Below are positions 25,013 through 34,310 of a stretch of DNA of 64,000 bases, in pieces (position 1 is the stretch's first letter; each line of letters begins with the position of its first letter). Source of the DNA: Thalassospira sp. HJ. GTDB taxonomy: Bacteria; Pseudomonadota; Alphaproteobacteria; Rhodospirillales; Thalassospiraceae. Position numbers and translations under genes: made by a program. Where the stretch lies: NCBI RefSeq assembly GCF_000948415.1, contig NZ_JYII01000010.1:558001-622000 (forward strand), written 5' to 3'. The notes below the pieces were generated by a model. It did not search any database. It saw only the letters and a list, made by a program, of their open reading frames with translations, and was not told the DNA's origin.

Positions 25013-26776
25013 ATGTGCGGAATTGCTGGTTATATCGCCAAGGATAAGCAAACCCTTGATCCGGATGTGCTGGATCGTTTGCGAGATGCCCTGGCGCACC
25101 GCGGCCCTGATGGTCACGGGCGTTATCTCAAAGGCCCTGTCGGATTTATCCAGACCCGTCTTGCGATTATTGATCTGAATTCCGGTGACCAGCCGCTTTA
25201 TCATGAGAATGGTAGTGCCCTGATCGCCAATGGCGAGATTTATAACTATCTCGAACTCAGAAAAGAACTCGGCGAAGAGGGATTTAAAACCCATTCGGAC
25301 AGTGAAACCGCCCTTCGTGTGTTTGCGCGCGATGGGATTGCCGGGTTTGATCAGCTGCGGGGCATGTATGCTTTTGCCATTCACGATGAGATCGACAATC
25401 AGGTGGTGCTGTGTCGCGATCCGTTTGGCATCAAGCAGGTCTATTACGTCGAGACCCCTGAGTATTTTGCTTTTGCGTCCGAGGCGCAGGCATTGGTATC
25501 TGCTGGTCTTGTGGGACGGGAACTGCGCGAGGATGCCAGATCCGAACTGCTGCAGGTTCAGTTCACGACCGGGTCCGACATGATCCTTGACGGGATCAAG
25601 CGACTGCAGCCCGGTGAAACCATCGTCCTGAAGAACGGACGTATCGTGGAGCGGCGCCGTCGTCAGGTTCTAAGTGACACGGGTGCCGTTGGCAGTCATC
25701 TTGATCGCGCACTTTATGAGTGGGATCGGGTGTTTGAGGAAACGGTCCGTCTGCATCAAAGGTCTGATGTCGATTACGCCATGTTCCTGTCTGGAGGCGT
25801 GGATAGCGCATCCTTGCTTGGTATGATGCATCGCCTTAATGAAAGACCGGTAACGGCTTATACGGCCGCCTTTGAAGCGACCAGCGTACATGACGAACGC
25901 GAACTGGCCCGTGATGTCGCAAAGGCCTGCAATGCCAACCATGTCGAGGTGATGTTCTCGGAGAGTGATTTCTGGCAACTTCTGCCTGAGGTCGCAGCAC
26001 GCATGGATGATCCGGCGGCAGATTACGCCATTCTTCCGACCTACAAACTTGCCAAGGAAGCCGCGCGCGATTTCAAGGTAGTGCTGTCTGGCGAAGGTGG
26101 TGATGAGTTGTTTGGCGGCTATGGGCGGTATCGTTCGGTGATGCGTCCACTCTTGCTTGGCGGGCGGGTTATGCGCTCCAAGGGGACGTTTGACAAGATC
26201 GATGTCTTGCGTCCCGGCGTGCTCGAAGGATGGCGTGACGGTATTGCCGCTTCTGAAAGCCGGGAAGCCCGTGGGAAACGTTCACGTCTTTCGATTGCGC
26301 AGGCGGTCGATTGTTCTGACTGGCTGCCCAATGATTTGCTTCTGAAGCTTGATCGCATGTTGATGGCTCATGGTCTTGAGGGACGAACACCCTTCCTGGA
26401 TCCGGTGGTCGCCGAATTTGCCTATCAATTGCCCGACCGTCTCAAGGTTCGCAAAGGTGTTGGCAAGTTCCTGTTGCGCAGTTGGCTGGATCGCTGCCTA
26501 CCCATGGCTCAACCCTTTGCCAAAAAACGCGGTTTTACGGTGCCGGTTTCAGAGTGGATTTCTGGCAGGGGCAAACAACTTGGCCCGCTGGTGGCGGGGC
26601 AGGCTGGTATTGCCGAAATCGCCGATGCGGATCGGGTGGAAAAGCTGTTCAATACCCCCGGAAAGCGCGAAGGTGCCGCTTGTTGGCATTTGCTGTTTTA
26701 TGCGCTTTGGCATCAGGCGAACGTTCTCGGTCACGCGCCGGGTGCGGATGTGTTTGAAACACTTGAAGGCGCTTAA
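25013..26776 (+). CDS. asnB: Asparagine synthetase (glutamine-hydrolysing), AsnB type
   Basis: A 587-residue two-domain enzyme making asparagine, or amidating another carboxylate, from glutamine and ATP. The start MCGIAGYI places the glutaminase nucleophile at Cys2 after Met removal, which is why I use 25013 rather than the upstream GTG. The N-terminal Ntn-hydrolase domain shows LAHRGPDGHG and NGEIYNY. The synthetase domain has the PP-loop SGGVDSASLLG and SGEGGDELFGGYGRY. Placement at the end of a glycosyltransferase cluster suggests amide formation on a surface sugar or simply co-location. Host-like codon use returns here. Confidence 0.9.
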   Translation: MCGIAGYIAKDKQTLDPDVLDRLRDALAHRGPDGHGRYLKGPVGFIQTRLAIIDLNSGDQPLYHENGSALIANGEIYNYLELRKELGEEGFKTHSDSETALRVFARDGIAGFDQLRGMYAFAIHDEIDNQVVLCRDPFGIKQVYYVETPEYFAFASEAQALVSAGLVGRELREDARSELLQVQFTTGSDMILDGIKRLQPGETIVLKNGRIVERRRRQVLSDTGAVGSHLDRALYEWDRVFEETVRLHQRSDVDYAMFLSGGVDSASLLGMMHRLNERPVTAYTAAFEATSVHDERELARDVAKACNANHVEVMFSESDFWQLLPEVAARMDDPAADYAILPTYKLAKEAARDFKVVLSGEGGDELFGGYGRYRSVMRPLLLGGRVMRSKGTFDKIDVLRPGVLEGWRDGIAASESREARGKRSRLSIAQAVDCSDWLPNDLLLKLDRMLMAHGLEGRTPFLDPVVAEFAYQLPDRLKVRKGVGKFLLRSWLDRCLPMAQPFAKKRGFTVPVSEWISGRGKQLGPLVAGQAGIAEIADADRVEKLFNTPGKREGAACWHLLFYALWHQANVLGHAPGADVFETLEGA

Positions 26777-26873
26777 AAAGTTAACGCTTTTTTACTTTTA
26801 CGGGAACAAACCGGTCGCCGCGGCATTTCTTAATTGCGAATAACAATTAACAGAAATGCGGTTGGGACACGAC

Positions 26874-27182
26874 ATGCTGTATTTTGATAAATTGGCGATG
26901 CTTGCCGTTCTTGGCTTTGGTCTGGTGCTGGCCTGGATGACGGTACCGCCTAGCGATTTGCAGGCAAAATCGATTGAGGCGATGCCGCTCAAAGGCAGTG
27001 AGACCTTGGGTGCTACCTATGAATTCAAGTTGCCAACAACTGTGCGTATGGAATGTGCTGCGGGGTGCAATTCGCTGGGGCAGGTTGAAGAAAAGCAGGG
27101 CTACACGGCCAAGGAGCGCGATAGATTTGAACGCGCCATCGAAGTTGCCTACTCTGCCTTTGTCACGCCGCTCCATCGTTAA
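26874..27182 (+). CDS. Small hypothetical protein with one membrane helix
   Basis: A 102-residue protein with an N-terminal hydrophobic helix (about 8-23, ending AWMTV) that may be an anchor or signal, then a polar region with two close cysteines (ECAAGCNSL) and a charged helical C-terminus. I recognise no family. The ATG at 26874 has a GGGA seven bases upstream. An ATG at 26856 would add six residues. It is followed 15 bases later by a DUF1232 gene and probably shares its transcript. Confidence 0.55.
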   Translation: MLYFDKLAMLAVLGFGLVLAWMTVPPSDLQAKSIEAMPLKGSETLGATYEFKLPTTVRMECAAGCNSLGQVEEKQGYTAKERDRFERAIEVAYSAFVTPLHR

Positions 27183-27197
27183 GACGGATATAAATCT

Positions 27198-27578
27198 GTG
27201 AAAAATGCATCGGTCTGGATGATCATTCCAAATCTTCTGCGCACCTTGTTGCGCAAGGATGTTGCGTTGAAATCCAAACTGTTGCTGGTGGCCGGACTGA
27301 TCTATTTGGTCAGTCCGGTTGATTTGTTGCCCGATATCCTGGTCGGCTTGGGCTGGCTGGATGATCTTGTGATTGTGCCACTTCTGGGATGGTTATCCTA
27401 TCGCAGCTTGCCCGATAACGTGCAACGCGAAGTTGTTCCCAATGAACCAGAAGCCAGCACAACGTCACGTCGATTGTTCATCTATCTGGCCATTCTGGTG
27501 CTTGTCGTCATTGTCATTGCGATAACCGGTGGCACAGATAGTGCGTTTGAACCAGCGGCAACCTCTCCGAGCGATTGA
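27198..27578 (+). CDS. DUF1232 (YkvA-like) membrane protein
   Basis: A 126-residue protein with the DUF1232 core, LLLVAGLIYLVSPVDLLPDI followed by GWLDDLVIV, and a second hydrophobic helix near the C-terminus (LFIYLAILVLVVIVIAIT). The family consists of small inner-membrane proteins of unknown function. GTG start at 27198. It follows the preceding small gene closely. Confidence 0.82.
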   Translation: MKNASVWMIIPNLLRTLLRKDVALKSKLLLVAGLIYLVSPVDLLPDILVGLGWLDDLVIVPLLGWLSYRSLPDNVQREVVPNEPEASTTSRRLFIYLAILVLVVIVIAITGGTDSAFEPAATSPSD

Positions 27579-27672
27579 GCCTTTTCCCTGACCAATACCG
27601 ACGCTCGGGTTTGACGCAATGTGCGGCTCGCCATACTCTTGATCAATCAACCGAACAGATCGGGAGGAAACC

Positions 27673-28671
27673 ATGGGTGAAGTATTTCGCGCACTGGTGC
27701 TAAACCAGAAAGAAAAAAGCGTCACAGCAGAATTCAAGAACCTGACCATAGACGACCTGCCTGAAGGCGAGGTTTTGGTGCGGGTCAAATGGTCGACCCT
27801 GAATTACAAGGACGGCATGGTCCTGAACGGGCTCGGGCGACTGGTGCGATCCTATCCCCATGTCCCCGGGATCGATTTTTCTGGCGAGGTCGTTTCATCA
27901 ACCGATGATCGCTACAAGCCCGGTGACGAAGTTGTTCTGACGGGCTGGCGGGTTGGTGAGGCCCATTGGGGCGGCTATGGCCAGTTTGCCGGGGTAAAAG
28001 CCGACTGGCTGGTGCCATTGCCCGATGGTCTTGATGCATCGCAGGCCATGGCAATAGGCACGGCCGGGTTTACTGCAATGCTGGCCGTGATGGCGCTTGA
28101 AGAGCAGGGCGTTTCAAAAGACCAGGATGGTGAAGTTCTTGTAACCGGGGCTGCCGGCGGTGTCGGCTCGGTTGCCGTTTCCATCCTTTCGTCGCTTGGG
28201 TATCGGGTGGCGGCGTCGACCGGGCGCGCGGAAACACATCAGTATCTGCGTGATCTTGGCGCAAGCACCATCATTGATCGCAGTGAACTTACCGATACCA
28301 GCAAGCCGCTTCTGACCGAACGATGGGTTGGTGCGATTGACAGTGTTGGCAGCACGACCCTTGCACATGTGCTTTCCGAGATGAAGTATCACGGCGTTGT
28401 TTCTGCCTGCGGGCTTGCCGGTGGTCCGGATTTGCCGGCAACGGTCATTCCGTTCCTGCTGCGCGGCGTGAAACTGATCGGGATTGATTCGGTGATGTGC
28501 CCATATGAAGCGCGTGTGCGTGCATGGAAACGCCTTGGTAAGGAGCTGCCCAAGGACCAGCTTGCAGCGGCAACTACCAAGGTTGCGCTTTCTGACATCC
28601 TGCCATGGGGGGAGAAGATCCTTAAAGGTCAGGTGAAGGGACGTCTGCTTGTTGATGTTCAGGATTGCTAG
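27673..28671 (+). CDS. acuI: Acrylyl-CoA reductase / YhdH-type quinone oxidoreductase
   Basis: A 332-residue medium-chain dehydrogenase/reductase of the YhdH/AcuI group, zinc-independent and NADPH-dependent. Markers: STLNYKDGMVLNG and YPHVPGIDFSGEV in the catalytic domain, the dinucleotide motif VTGAAGGVGSVAVSIL, and IDSVMCPYEARVRAW near the C-terminus. AcuI reduces toxic acryloyl-CoA to propionyl-CoA, for instance after DMSP breakdown, which fits a marine organism. No other DMSP gene is adjacent, so the substrate is inferred from family. GGGAGG lies just upstream of the ATG. Confidence 0.88.
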   Translation: MGEVFRALVLNQKEKSVTAEFKNLTIDDLPEGEVLVRVKWSTLNYKDGMVLNGLGRLVRSYPHVPGIDFSGEVVSSTDDRYKPGDEVVLTGWRVGEAHWGGYGQFAGVKADWLVPLPDGLDASQAMAIGTAGFTAMLAVMALEEQGVSKDQDGEVLVTGAAGGVGSVAVSILSSLGYRVAASTGRAETHQYLRDLGASTIIDRSELTDTSKPLLTERWVGAIDSVGSTTLAHVLSEMKYHGVVSACGLAGGPDLPATVIPFLLRGVKLIGIDSVMCPYEARVRAWKRLGKELPKDQLAAATTKVALSDILPWGEKILKGQVKGRLLVDVQDC

Positions 28672-28760
28672 GATTGGTGAAAGCATGCAGAATCAACGGG
28701 TTTTCGATCCCCACTATGTGGGACGGAAATCCGTTTCTCTGATAGTTGGAAAAGACTGCA

Positions 28761-30725
28761 ATGCCTGAACAACGGTTTCGAATTCTTCTTGTCGAAGATA
28801 ATCCCGGGGATGCGTTTCTGGTGCGCACCCTTTTGGAGGAAACCGGGGAACCATTTGATATCGAACATTGCAGCGATCTTGCCTCTGCGATGGCGGTTCT
28901 GAATGGCGACGGGGCCGAGGCACTTTTTGATGTTGTGCTGCTGGATCTGACATTGCCGGATTCTTCTGGCGTTGACACCATCCGGCGCGTGCGCAGCTGT
29001 GCCAATGTTGCCCCTGTTGTTGTTCTTACGGGTCACAAGGACGAAGAACTGGCGTTTGAGGCCCTTCAGCACGGCGCAGAAGACTACCTGACCAAGGAAT
29101 TTCCCGACGGTCGTACCATTCGCCGGTCGATCCGCTATGCGATCGAACGTTCACGTGCGGAGCGTGCGCTTAAGGAAAGTGAAGAACGCTACCGCAAGCT
29201 GGTTGAACTGGCGCCAGAGCTGATCTCTGTCCTGAGCGGCGAAGAGATCGTCTATATGAACCAGCAGGGGGTGACCATATTGGGCGCCGGCGACAGTGAC
29301 AAGCTGGTCGGGCGCTCCTTTATGGAGATGGTTCATCCCTCAAGCCGTGAAGCACTCGAAGAATACATTTCCCGTTATCGCAACGGTTACCCGGGGCGCG
29401 CTGACTTCACCATCATTTGCCAACGTCCGGAAGGCGAAAATGTCGAACTTGAAGTCTCGGCCATTGCCTTCACCCATGAAGGTGCGCCAGCGATGCTCAT
29501 GCTGGCAGAGGATGTAACGGAAAAGCGCAAGGTTGAACGTCAACTGGTTCAGACCTCCAAGCTGGCAACACTTGGCGAGATGGCGGCATCCGTGGCCCAC
29601 GAAATGAACCAGCCTTTGAATGTGATCCGCATGGCGGCGGATACCTGTGCTCTGCAATATGATCTTGATGCCGTCAAACCGGCCTTTCAGCGCGAACGTC
29701 TGTCGCTAATTAGTGCGCAGACAGAACGCATGTCCGAGATCATCAAGCACCTGCAGATTTACAGTCGCCCCGATGACGATGATTTTGCCCCCTTTGATGT
29801 GATGAAGGCGGTTGAGCGGGCCGTTGACATGGTTGAGCATGATTGCAGGTTGTCGGGCATCGCCATTGATGTCGTTCCGCCGCGGCAGCGCTGCTTTGTG
29901 AATGGTCGTCAGGTTCAGCTTGAACAGGTTCTGGTCAATATGCTGAGCAACGCGCGCGATGCCATCAATGAAAATGGCGATGACGCCGGAAGCATCGGCG
30001 GCCTGATCCGGGTCTGTGCCATGGTTGATGAGGCACGCAAAGCCTTGAAACTCTCGGTTAATGATAATGGCGGTGGTGTGCCCGAAGCTGCGATTGATCT
30101 TTTGTTCCATCCGTTCTTTACAACCAAGGATGTCGGCAAAGGCACCGGGCTTGGCCTTTCGGTCAGTTTCGGCATTGTTGAGGCCATGGGTGGCAGGATT
30201 GATGTGCGAAACGAAGGTGATGGTGCATGCTTTGAAATCACCCTGCCGCTCGCCGATGTCGAAATTACCGAGGTAGACAATTTGTCTGACGGAACGCTTG
30301 ATGACGGATGGCTGTCGCAGGTGCCTACGAACGCAGCCGCACGCGGCAATATCCGCATCCTTGTGGTTGATGATGAACTGGACGCGATGGAAATCATCTC
30401 GGCCTATCTGGAAGCGCAGGGCTTTAATGTTTCGGCTGCGAGCAACGGCGAAGACGCACTGGCGATCGCCGGCATCGTTCAACCCGATATTCTGATTACA
30501 GACATCCGGATGCCCCACATGGACGGCAACACCCTGGTCAAGGAACTTCGGGAACGCAATCCAGCACTGCCGGTCATTGTGATGACCGGTCATCCCGGCG
30601 ATGCCGAGAAGCCTGTTGAAGATGAAGATGGCACAGATGCACCGGTCATGGTGATGTCCAAGCCGCTTAACCTCAAGGAGCTTCTGGCAACACTTGACGA
30701 GCTTTGCGAAGTGTTTGCAGCCTAA
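28761..30725 (+). CDS. Hybrid sensor histidine kinase (REC-PAS-HisKA-HATPase-REC)
   Basis: A 654-residue cytoplasmic hybrid kinase without membrane segments. Domains in order: receiver (about 6-125, phosphoacceptor Asp62 in LLDLTLPDS), PAS (about 141-255), HisKA with His280 in SVAHEMNQPLNVIR, HATPase (N box NMLSNARDAI, G1 DNGGGVPE, G2 GKGTGLGLSVSFG) and a C-terminal receiver (about 532-650, Asp581 in LITDIRMPHMDG, Lys in VMSKP). The N-terminal receiver suggests that another kinase controls its activity. The MPEQRF start at 28761 follows GGAAAAG. It converges on the NarL-type regulator gene across a shared terminator. Confidence 0.92.
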   Translation: MPEQRFRILLVEDNPGDAFLVRTLLEETGEPFDIEHCSDLASAMAVLNGDGAEALFDVVLLDLTLPDSSGVDTIRRVRSCANVAPVVVLTGHKDEELAFEALQHGAEDYLTKEFPDGRTIRRSIRYAIERSRAERALKESEERYRKLVELAPELISVLSGEEIVYMNQQGVTILGAGDSDKLVGRSFMEMVHPSSREALEEYISRYRNGYPGRADFTIICQRPEGENVELEVSAIAFTHEGAPAMLMLAEDVTEKRKVERQLVQTSKLATLGEMAASVAHEMNQPLNVIRMAADTCALQYDLDAVKPAFQRERLSLISAQTERMSEIIKHLQIYSRPDDDDFAPFDVMKAVERAVDMVEHDCRLSGIAIDVVPPRQRCFVNGRQVQLEQVLVNMLSNARDAINENGDDAGSIGGLIRVCAMVDEARKALKLSVNDNGGGVPEAAIDLLFHPFFTTKDVGKGTGLGLSVSFGIVEAMGGRIDVRNEGDGACFEITLPLADVEITEVDNLSDGTLDDGWLSQVPTNAAARGNIRILVVDDELDAMEIISAYLEAQGFNVSAASNGEDALAIAGIVQPDILITDIRMPHMDGNTLVKELRERNPALPVIVMTGHPGDAEKPVEDEDGTDAPVMVMSKPLNLKELLATLDELCEVFAA

Positions 30726-30768
30726 GAAGGACCGACGTTTCACGAAATGATGTCAGAAGCCCAAAGAA

Positions 30769-30793
30769 AAAGCCCGGCAAATTGCCGGGCTTT
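30769..30793. terminator. Bidirectional terminator between kinase and NarL-type regulator
   Basis: A 12-bp perfect inverted repeat (30769-30780 with 30782-30793), A-rich on its left and T-rich on its right, centred between two convergent genes. Confidence 0.85.
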
Positions 30794-30819
30794 GATCTTT
30801 TGGCCTTGATTGGCTGCGA

Positions 30820-31473
30820 TCAGGCTTCCCAACCCAACTGCATGGCAATTTTGACCGCTTGCGTGCGGTTAGCCGCGCCAAGCTTCTTGAAAATACCGGT
30901 CAGATGTACCTTTACGGTGATTTCACGGACCGTCAGTTGCTTGGCGATTTCCTTGTTCGACAAGCCTTTGGTCAGAAGGCCGAGAACCTCGCGTTCACGG
31001 TTGGTCAGCTGACGCAGGGGATTGTCAGGCGCCAAGCCATCAAGATCAATCTCGCCCGGGCGAATTTGCGAGCCATCGTCTTCAAGCAATGCGGACGGAA
31101 TGTATTTTTCGCCCGACAGGATCAAGCGCAGGGCATTGATCAGGGATTTGCCCGACAGCGTCTTTGGCAGATAGCCAGACGCGCCATGTTCCAGTGCGTT
31201 CAAAACGTCGCTGCGTTTGACAGAACCTGACAGAATAACCACCGGAATCTCCGGATGTTTCTGACGCATGACGGTCAGACCGGACAATCCGTTCATGCCG
31301 GGCATGTTCAGATCAAGGATGGTCAGGTCAACGCTGGTTTCCCCGTCAACGACGGCAAGTGCTTCTGCGAAGTCTTTCGCCTGCGCGACTTCAACTTCCG
31401 GCGCTGCGAGTTTAAGGAAGGAAGTGATCCCGTCTCTGACGAGATCGTGATCGTCTGCTAGCAGGATGTTCAT
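30820..31473 (-). CDS. NarL/FixJ-type response regulator
   Basis: A 217-residue two-domain regulator: receiver (acidic pocket LLADDHD at 4-10, phosphoacceptor Asp54 in ILDLNMPGMNG, Thr/Ser in VVILSGS) and a C-terminal LuxR-type HTH (LTNREREVLGLLTKGLSNKE through VKVHLTGIFKKLGA). It should activate or repress promoters after phosphorylation by a kinase. The neighbouring hybrid kinase is a plausible partner by position only. The MNILLADD start at 31473 is preferred to a TTG nine codons upstream. Confidence 0.9.
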   Translation of the reverse strand: MNILLADDHDLVRDGITSFLKLAAPEVEVAQAKDFAEALAVVDGETSVDLTILDLNMPGMNGLSGLTVMRQKHPEIPVVILSGSVKRSDVLNALEHGASGYLPKTLSGKSLINALRLILSGEKYIPSALLEDDGSQIRPGEIDLDGLAPDNPLRQLTNREREVLGLLTKGLSNKEIAKQLTVREITVKVHLTGIFKKLGAANRTQAVKIAMQLGWEA

Positions 31474-31761
31474 TTTTATGCCGTACCTGTTCTTGTCCAA
31501 AGCTCACTACAAATGATGGGACGAGTGACCTCGGAAACGCGGACCGTAACAACACGGTTTCGCGCGATTCTGATATTTTCAATCCAAGCGTCCCCCCGGA
31601 CGCGAGCGCAGCATTCAACAAAACCAAGCCCCTGTCAAACGGCAGGATAGTTTTTGATTAGGTGAACTATCCGGGTGAATAAGAGCATAGGCGTAAGGGT
31701 AAGTGTTTTGTTGCGTATTGAATAGTATAATTAGGGGGCAAGCAGATACACGAAGACAAAA

Positions 31762-32505
31762 TTATACGGTGATCGAGACGCTTTGCGGCTCACCGTTTCG
31801 GTATGCTGCGGAATTTGATGTGGATTCTTTGGTAGTATTTGTCGATTCACTACCATCACTGGTTGCTCTTTGCAGGCTGGCCTGACGGAAGGCCGCCATA
31901 TCTGCACCTGATGGTGCATTCGGTGCAAGTGCTGCATTCTGCAGGGTAGCAAGTGCCCGGTCACGGTCATCTGCACTGCCCGACATCGAGACGCTTACAT
32001 CAACATGCCCGCCGATGGCATAGGCATTGCCATCCGGGCCAATCTGATAAGTGTATTGCGGGGCCGATCCATAGGGTCCGGCTGCGGCCGCATGAGCTTG
32101 TTCTTCCTGACGCACAGCAGAGTCACGCGCGCGCAGTTGATTGACGACGGCTTCCTCTGCTGGGTCAAGGTCGCCATCGGCGGAAACACCATTCTGGCTG
32201 ATGCCATTATCGGCATTGGCTTCACGCGCTTCACGGTATTCCGCGCGGCTGACACCACCAGCAACTGCTTGTGCCTCTGTCAGGGTGCGTGGGTCGACAA
32301 TGCGGGTACGTGCAGCCTCCGATCCAGCGCCATTAATTGCATAAGGTGATACAGATGCGGAATTTCCGCCCTGACGTTTGACTTCGATGGCTTCATATTC
32401 GGCCAAAACGCGCCCGTCAGCAGTTTGCGCGATTTCCCGAACATTCAGGATAACGCCCAATCCGCCGCCACTAGGGTTGGCTATGGTTTGACCCGCTGAA
32501 ATCAT
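31762..32505 (-). CDS. SprA-related putative metalloprotease (CJM1_0395 family)
   Basis: A 247-residue protein with the SprA-related/putative metalloprotease core: VVNQLRARDSAVRQEEQAHA, then AAGPYGSAPQYTYQIGPDG and YAIGGHVDVSVSMSG. The EEQAH motif may be part of a metal site, but protease activity in this family is unproven to my knowledge. There is no signal peptide. The N-terminal half is low-complexity and polar, and the C-terminal 40 residues are Ser/Thr/Asn-rich. It is a single gene, convergent with nothing and divergent from the epimerase. Confidence 0.75.
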   Translation of the reverse strand: MISAGQTIANPSGGGLGVILNVREIAQTADGRVLAEYEAIEVKRQGGNSASVSPYAINGAGSEAARTRIVDPRTLTEAQAVAGGVSRAEYREAREANADNGISQNGVSADGDLDPAEEAVVNQLRARDSAVRQEEQAHAAAAGPYGSAPQYTYQIGPDGNAYAIGGHVDVSVSMSGSADDRDRALATLQNAALAPNAPSGADMAAFRQASLQRATSDGSESTNTTKESTSNSAAYRNGEPQSVSITV

Positions 32506-32739
32506 TTGTCTTTACGTCGCAATTCGCCTTGAAACGGACTTCATAACTTTTCAACCATAGCAGAAATTTGTTCCCGAGTCTCGGTTTGCAACGCGTGCCT
32601 GTTGATCGCGTGTTTCGCACATGCATTGCCATGGTTGATGGCTTGCACATTGCCACCCTTGCTGGTATCAGAAATTTCGAATTTCCAAGTAGCGTGCTGA
32701 GCGCTTGCATCTGTATTTTAATCAGGAATTCCAACGCGC

Positions 32740-33771
32740 ATGTCTGACTTCATCATTCCGGCCAATGAAAAGGTACTTGTCACTGGTGCCGCCGGTTTTA
32801 TCGGTTCCCATCTTTGCCTGAAATTGTTGGAGCAGGGGTCGACTGTTGTCGGATTGGATAACGTCAACGACTATTATGACGTTAACCTCAAGGAAGCGCG
32901 TCTGGCACGTCTGGAAGGCAAGCCCGGTTACAAGTTCGTCCGTATGGACCTCGAAAACCGCGAAGGCATTGCCGATCTGTTCGCCACTGAAAAGCCGACC
33001 TATGTGGTCAATCTGGCCGCCCAGGCTGGCGTGCGGTATTCGATCGAAAATCCGCATGCCTATATTGATGCCAACCTTGTTGGCTTTACCAACATTCTTG
33101 AAGGGTGCCGCCACAACAATGTGAAGCATCTGGTCTATGCATCAAGCAGCTCGGTGTATGGCATGAATACGGAAATGCCGTTCTCCGTGCATCACAATGT
33201 CGATCACCCGATCAGCCTTTATGCGGCATCGAAAAAGGCCAACGAACTGATGGCGCATACCTATAGCCATCTCTATCGCCTACCAACGACGGGTCTGCGT
33301 TTCTTTACCGTCTATGGTCGTTGGGGGCGCCCGGATATGGCGTTGTTCCTGTTCACCAAGGCGATCCTTGAAGGCAAACCGATCAATGTCTTTAACGAAG
33401 GCAAGATGCGCCGCGATTTCACCTATATTGATGACATCGTAGAAGGCGTCTATCGCTGCATCTCCACAGTCGCCCAGCCAAACCCGGACTGGAATTCGGC
33501 CAAACCGGATCCTGCAACCAGTTCGGCACCCTATCGGGTGTTTAATATCGGCAACAACAGCCCGGTCGAGCTGATGTATATGATCGAAACGATCGAAAAG
33601 GCACTTGGCAAGACGGCCGAGAAAAACATGCTGCCGATGCAGGATGGCGACGTTCCGGCAACCTATGCCGATGTCGATGCCCTGACCGATGCGGTCGGCT
33701 TCAAGCCAGCCACCTCGATTGAAACCGGTATTGGTCGCTTTGTTGAGTGGTACCAGTCTTTTTACGAATGA
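32740..33771 (+). CDS. UDP-glucuronate 4-epimerase (NAD-dependent SDR)
   Basis: A 343-residue extended SDR enzyme. It has the Rossmann motif VTGAAGFIGSHLCLKLLEQG at the N-terminus, AAQAGVRYSIENPHAYIDAN, and the catalytic Ser/Tyr/Lys set in ASSSSVYG and YAASKKANE. The LDNVNDYYDVNLKEARL stretch and TVYGRWGRPDMALFLFTKAI match UDP-glucuronate 4-epimerases (LspL/CapI group), which make UDP-galacturonate for LPS or capsule. This fits the surface-glycan genes at 21-27 kb. It marks the last host-like gene before the AT-rich island. Confidence 0.9.
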   Translation: MSDFIIPANEKVLVTGAAGFIGSHLCLKLLEQGSTVVGLDNVNDYYDVNLKEARLARLEGKPGYKFVRMDLENREGIADLFATEKPTYVVNLAAQAGVRYSIENPHAYIDANLVGFTNILEGCRHNNVKHLVYASSSSVYGMNTEMPFSVHHNVDHPISLYAASKKANELMAHTYSHLYRLPTTGLRFFTVYGRWGRPDMALFLFTKAILEGKPINVFNEGKMRRDFTYIDDIVEGVYRCISTVAQPNPDWNSAKPDPATSSAPYRVFNIGNNSPVELMYMIETIEKALGKTAEKNMLPMQDGDVPATYADVDALTDAVGFKPATSIETGIGRFVEWYQSFYE

Positions 33772-33890
33772 ATCCGAGATTTATTATGCGAATTATTTTG
33801 GATGCAGAAGCCACGTAAATTATCTTTGAAGCTCCTTTTCTTTGACCGTCGGTTCAAAAATATCTGAAAAAAAATATAAATTGATGCAAA

Positions 33891-34310
33891 TCATGATGTT
33901 GTTGCAGATGGATCGATAATCGTGATAGCTGGAAAGTAGCTAGTGTAGTCAGCGGGATTGGTTGTTAAGAGAGGGACCTCTGCTGTTTCGGCAATCGCTC
34001 CTATCGTGTAGTCTGGGAGTACTCCTGTTTTGGGGCCGCGGTTGACTTCTTTGTAATGTTTGAATGCGCGACCTGCTCTGAAAAGAGATTGGTTTGAGGA
34101 TGGTATTCTATCTATCCCAAGTCGGGATATTGCCTCATCCATCGCTTCTAGGCTCTCCATGCCTATCGAGGCTTCACAATAGACAATATCCGAAATAACC
34201 ATGGGGCCTTGGGTCTTGCATTCATTGAACTTTTCAATAGCCCACTTATGAAAACGGTCATTGTTATCGAGCATTGCAATTACGATGTTGGTGTCAAGTA
34301 ATGTGGTCAT
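33891..34310 (-). CDS. PIN-domain nuclease (VapC-like toxin)
   Basis: A 139-residue single PIN domain with the acidic set of the family: Asp6 (LLDTNIVIAML), Glu46 (YCEAS), Asp100 (LPDYTIGAIAE) and Asp121 (NPADY). VapC-type PIN toxins cleave specific RNAs. Its start overlaps the stop of the preceding 362-residue gene by four bases (ATGA), so the two are translationally coupled, as in toxin-antitoxin pairs, yet no ordinary short antitoxin gene is present. AT-rich codon use marks it as part of the accessory island. Confidence 0.85.
   Translation of the reverse strand: MTTLLDTNIVIAMLDNNDRFHKWAIEKFNECKTQGPMVISDIVYCEASIGMESLEAMDEAISRLGIDRIPSSNQSLFRAGRAFKHYKEVNRGPKTGVLPDYTIGAIAETAEVPLLTTNPADYTSYFPAITIIDPSATTS

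Noticed and set aside
33772..33890. Direct repeat of the tRNA-Thr 3' end at the far side of the island
   Set aside because: The only resemblance is a few bases like GGTTCAAA, too short to count as an attachment site.
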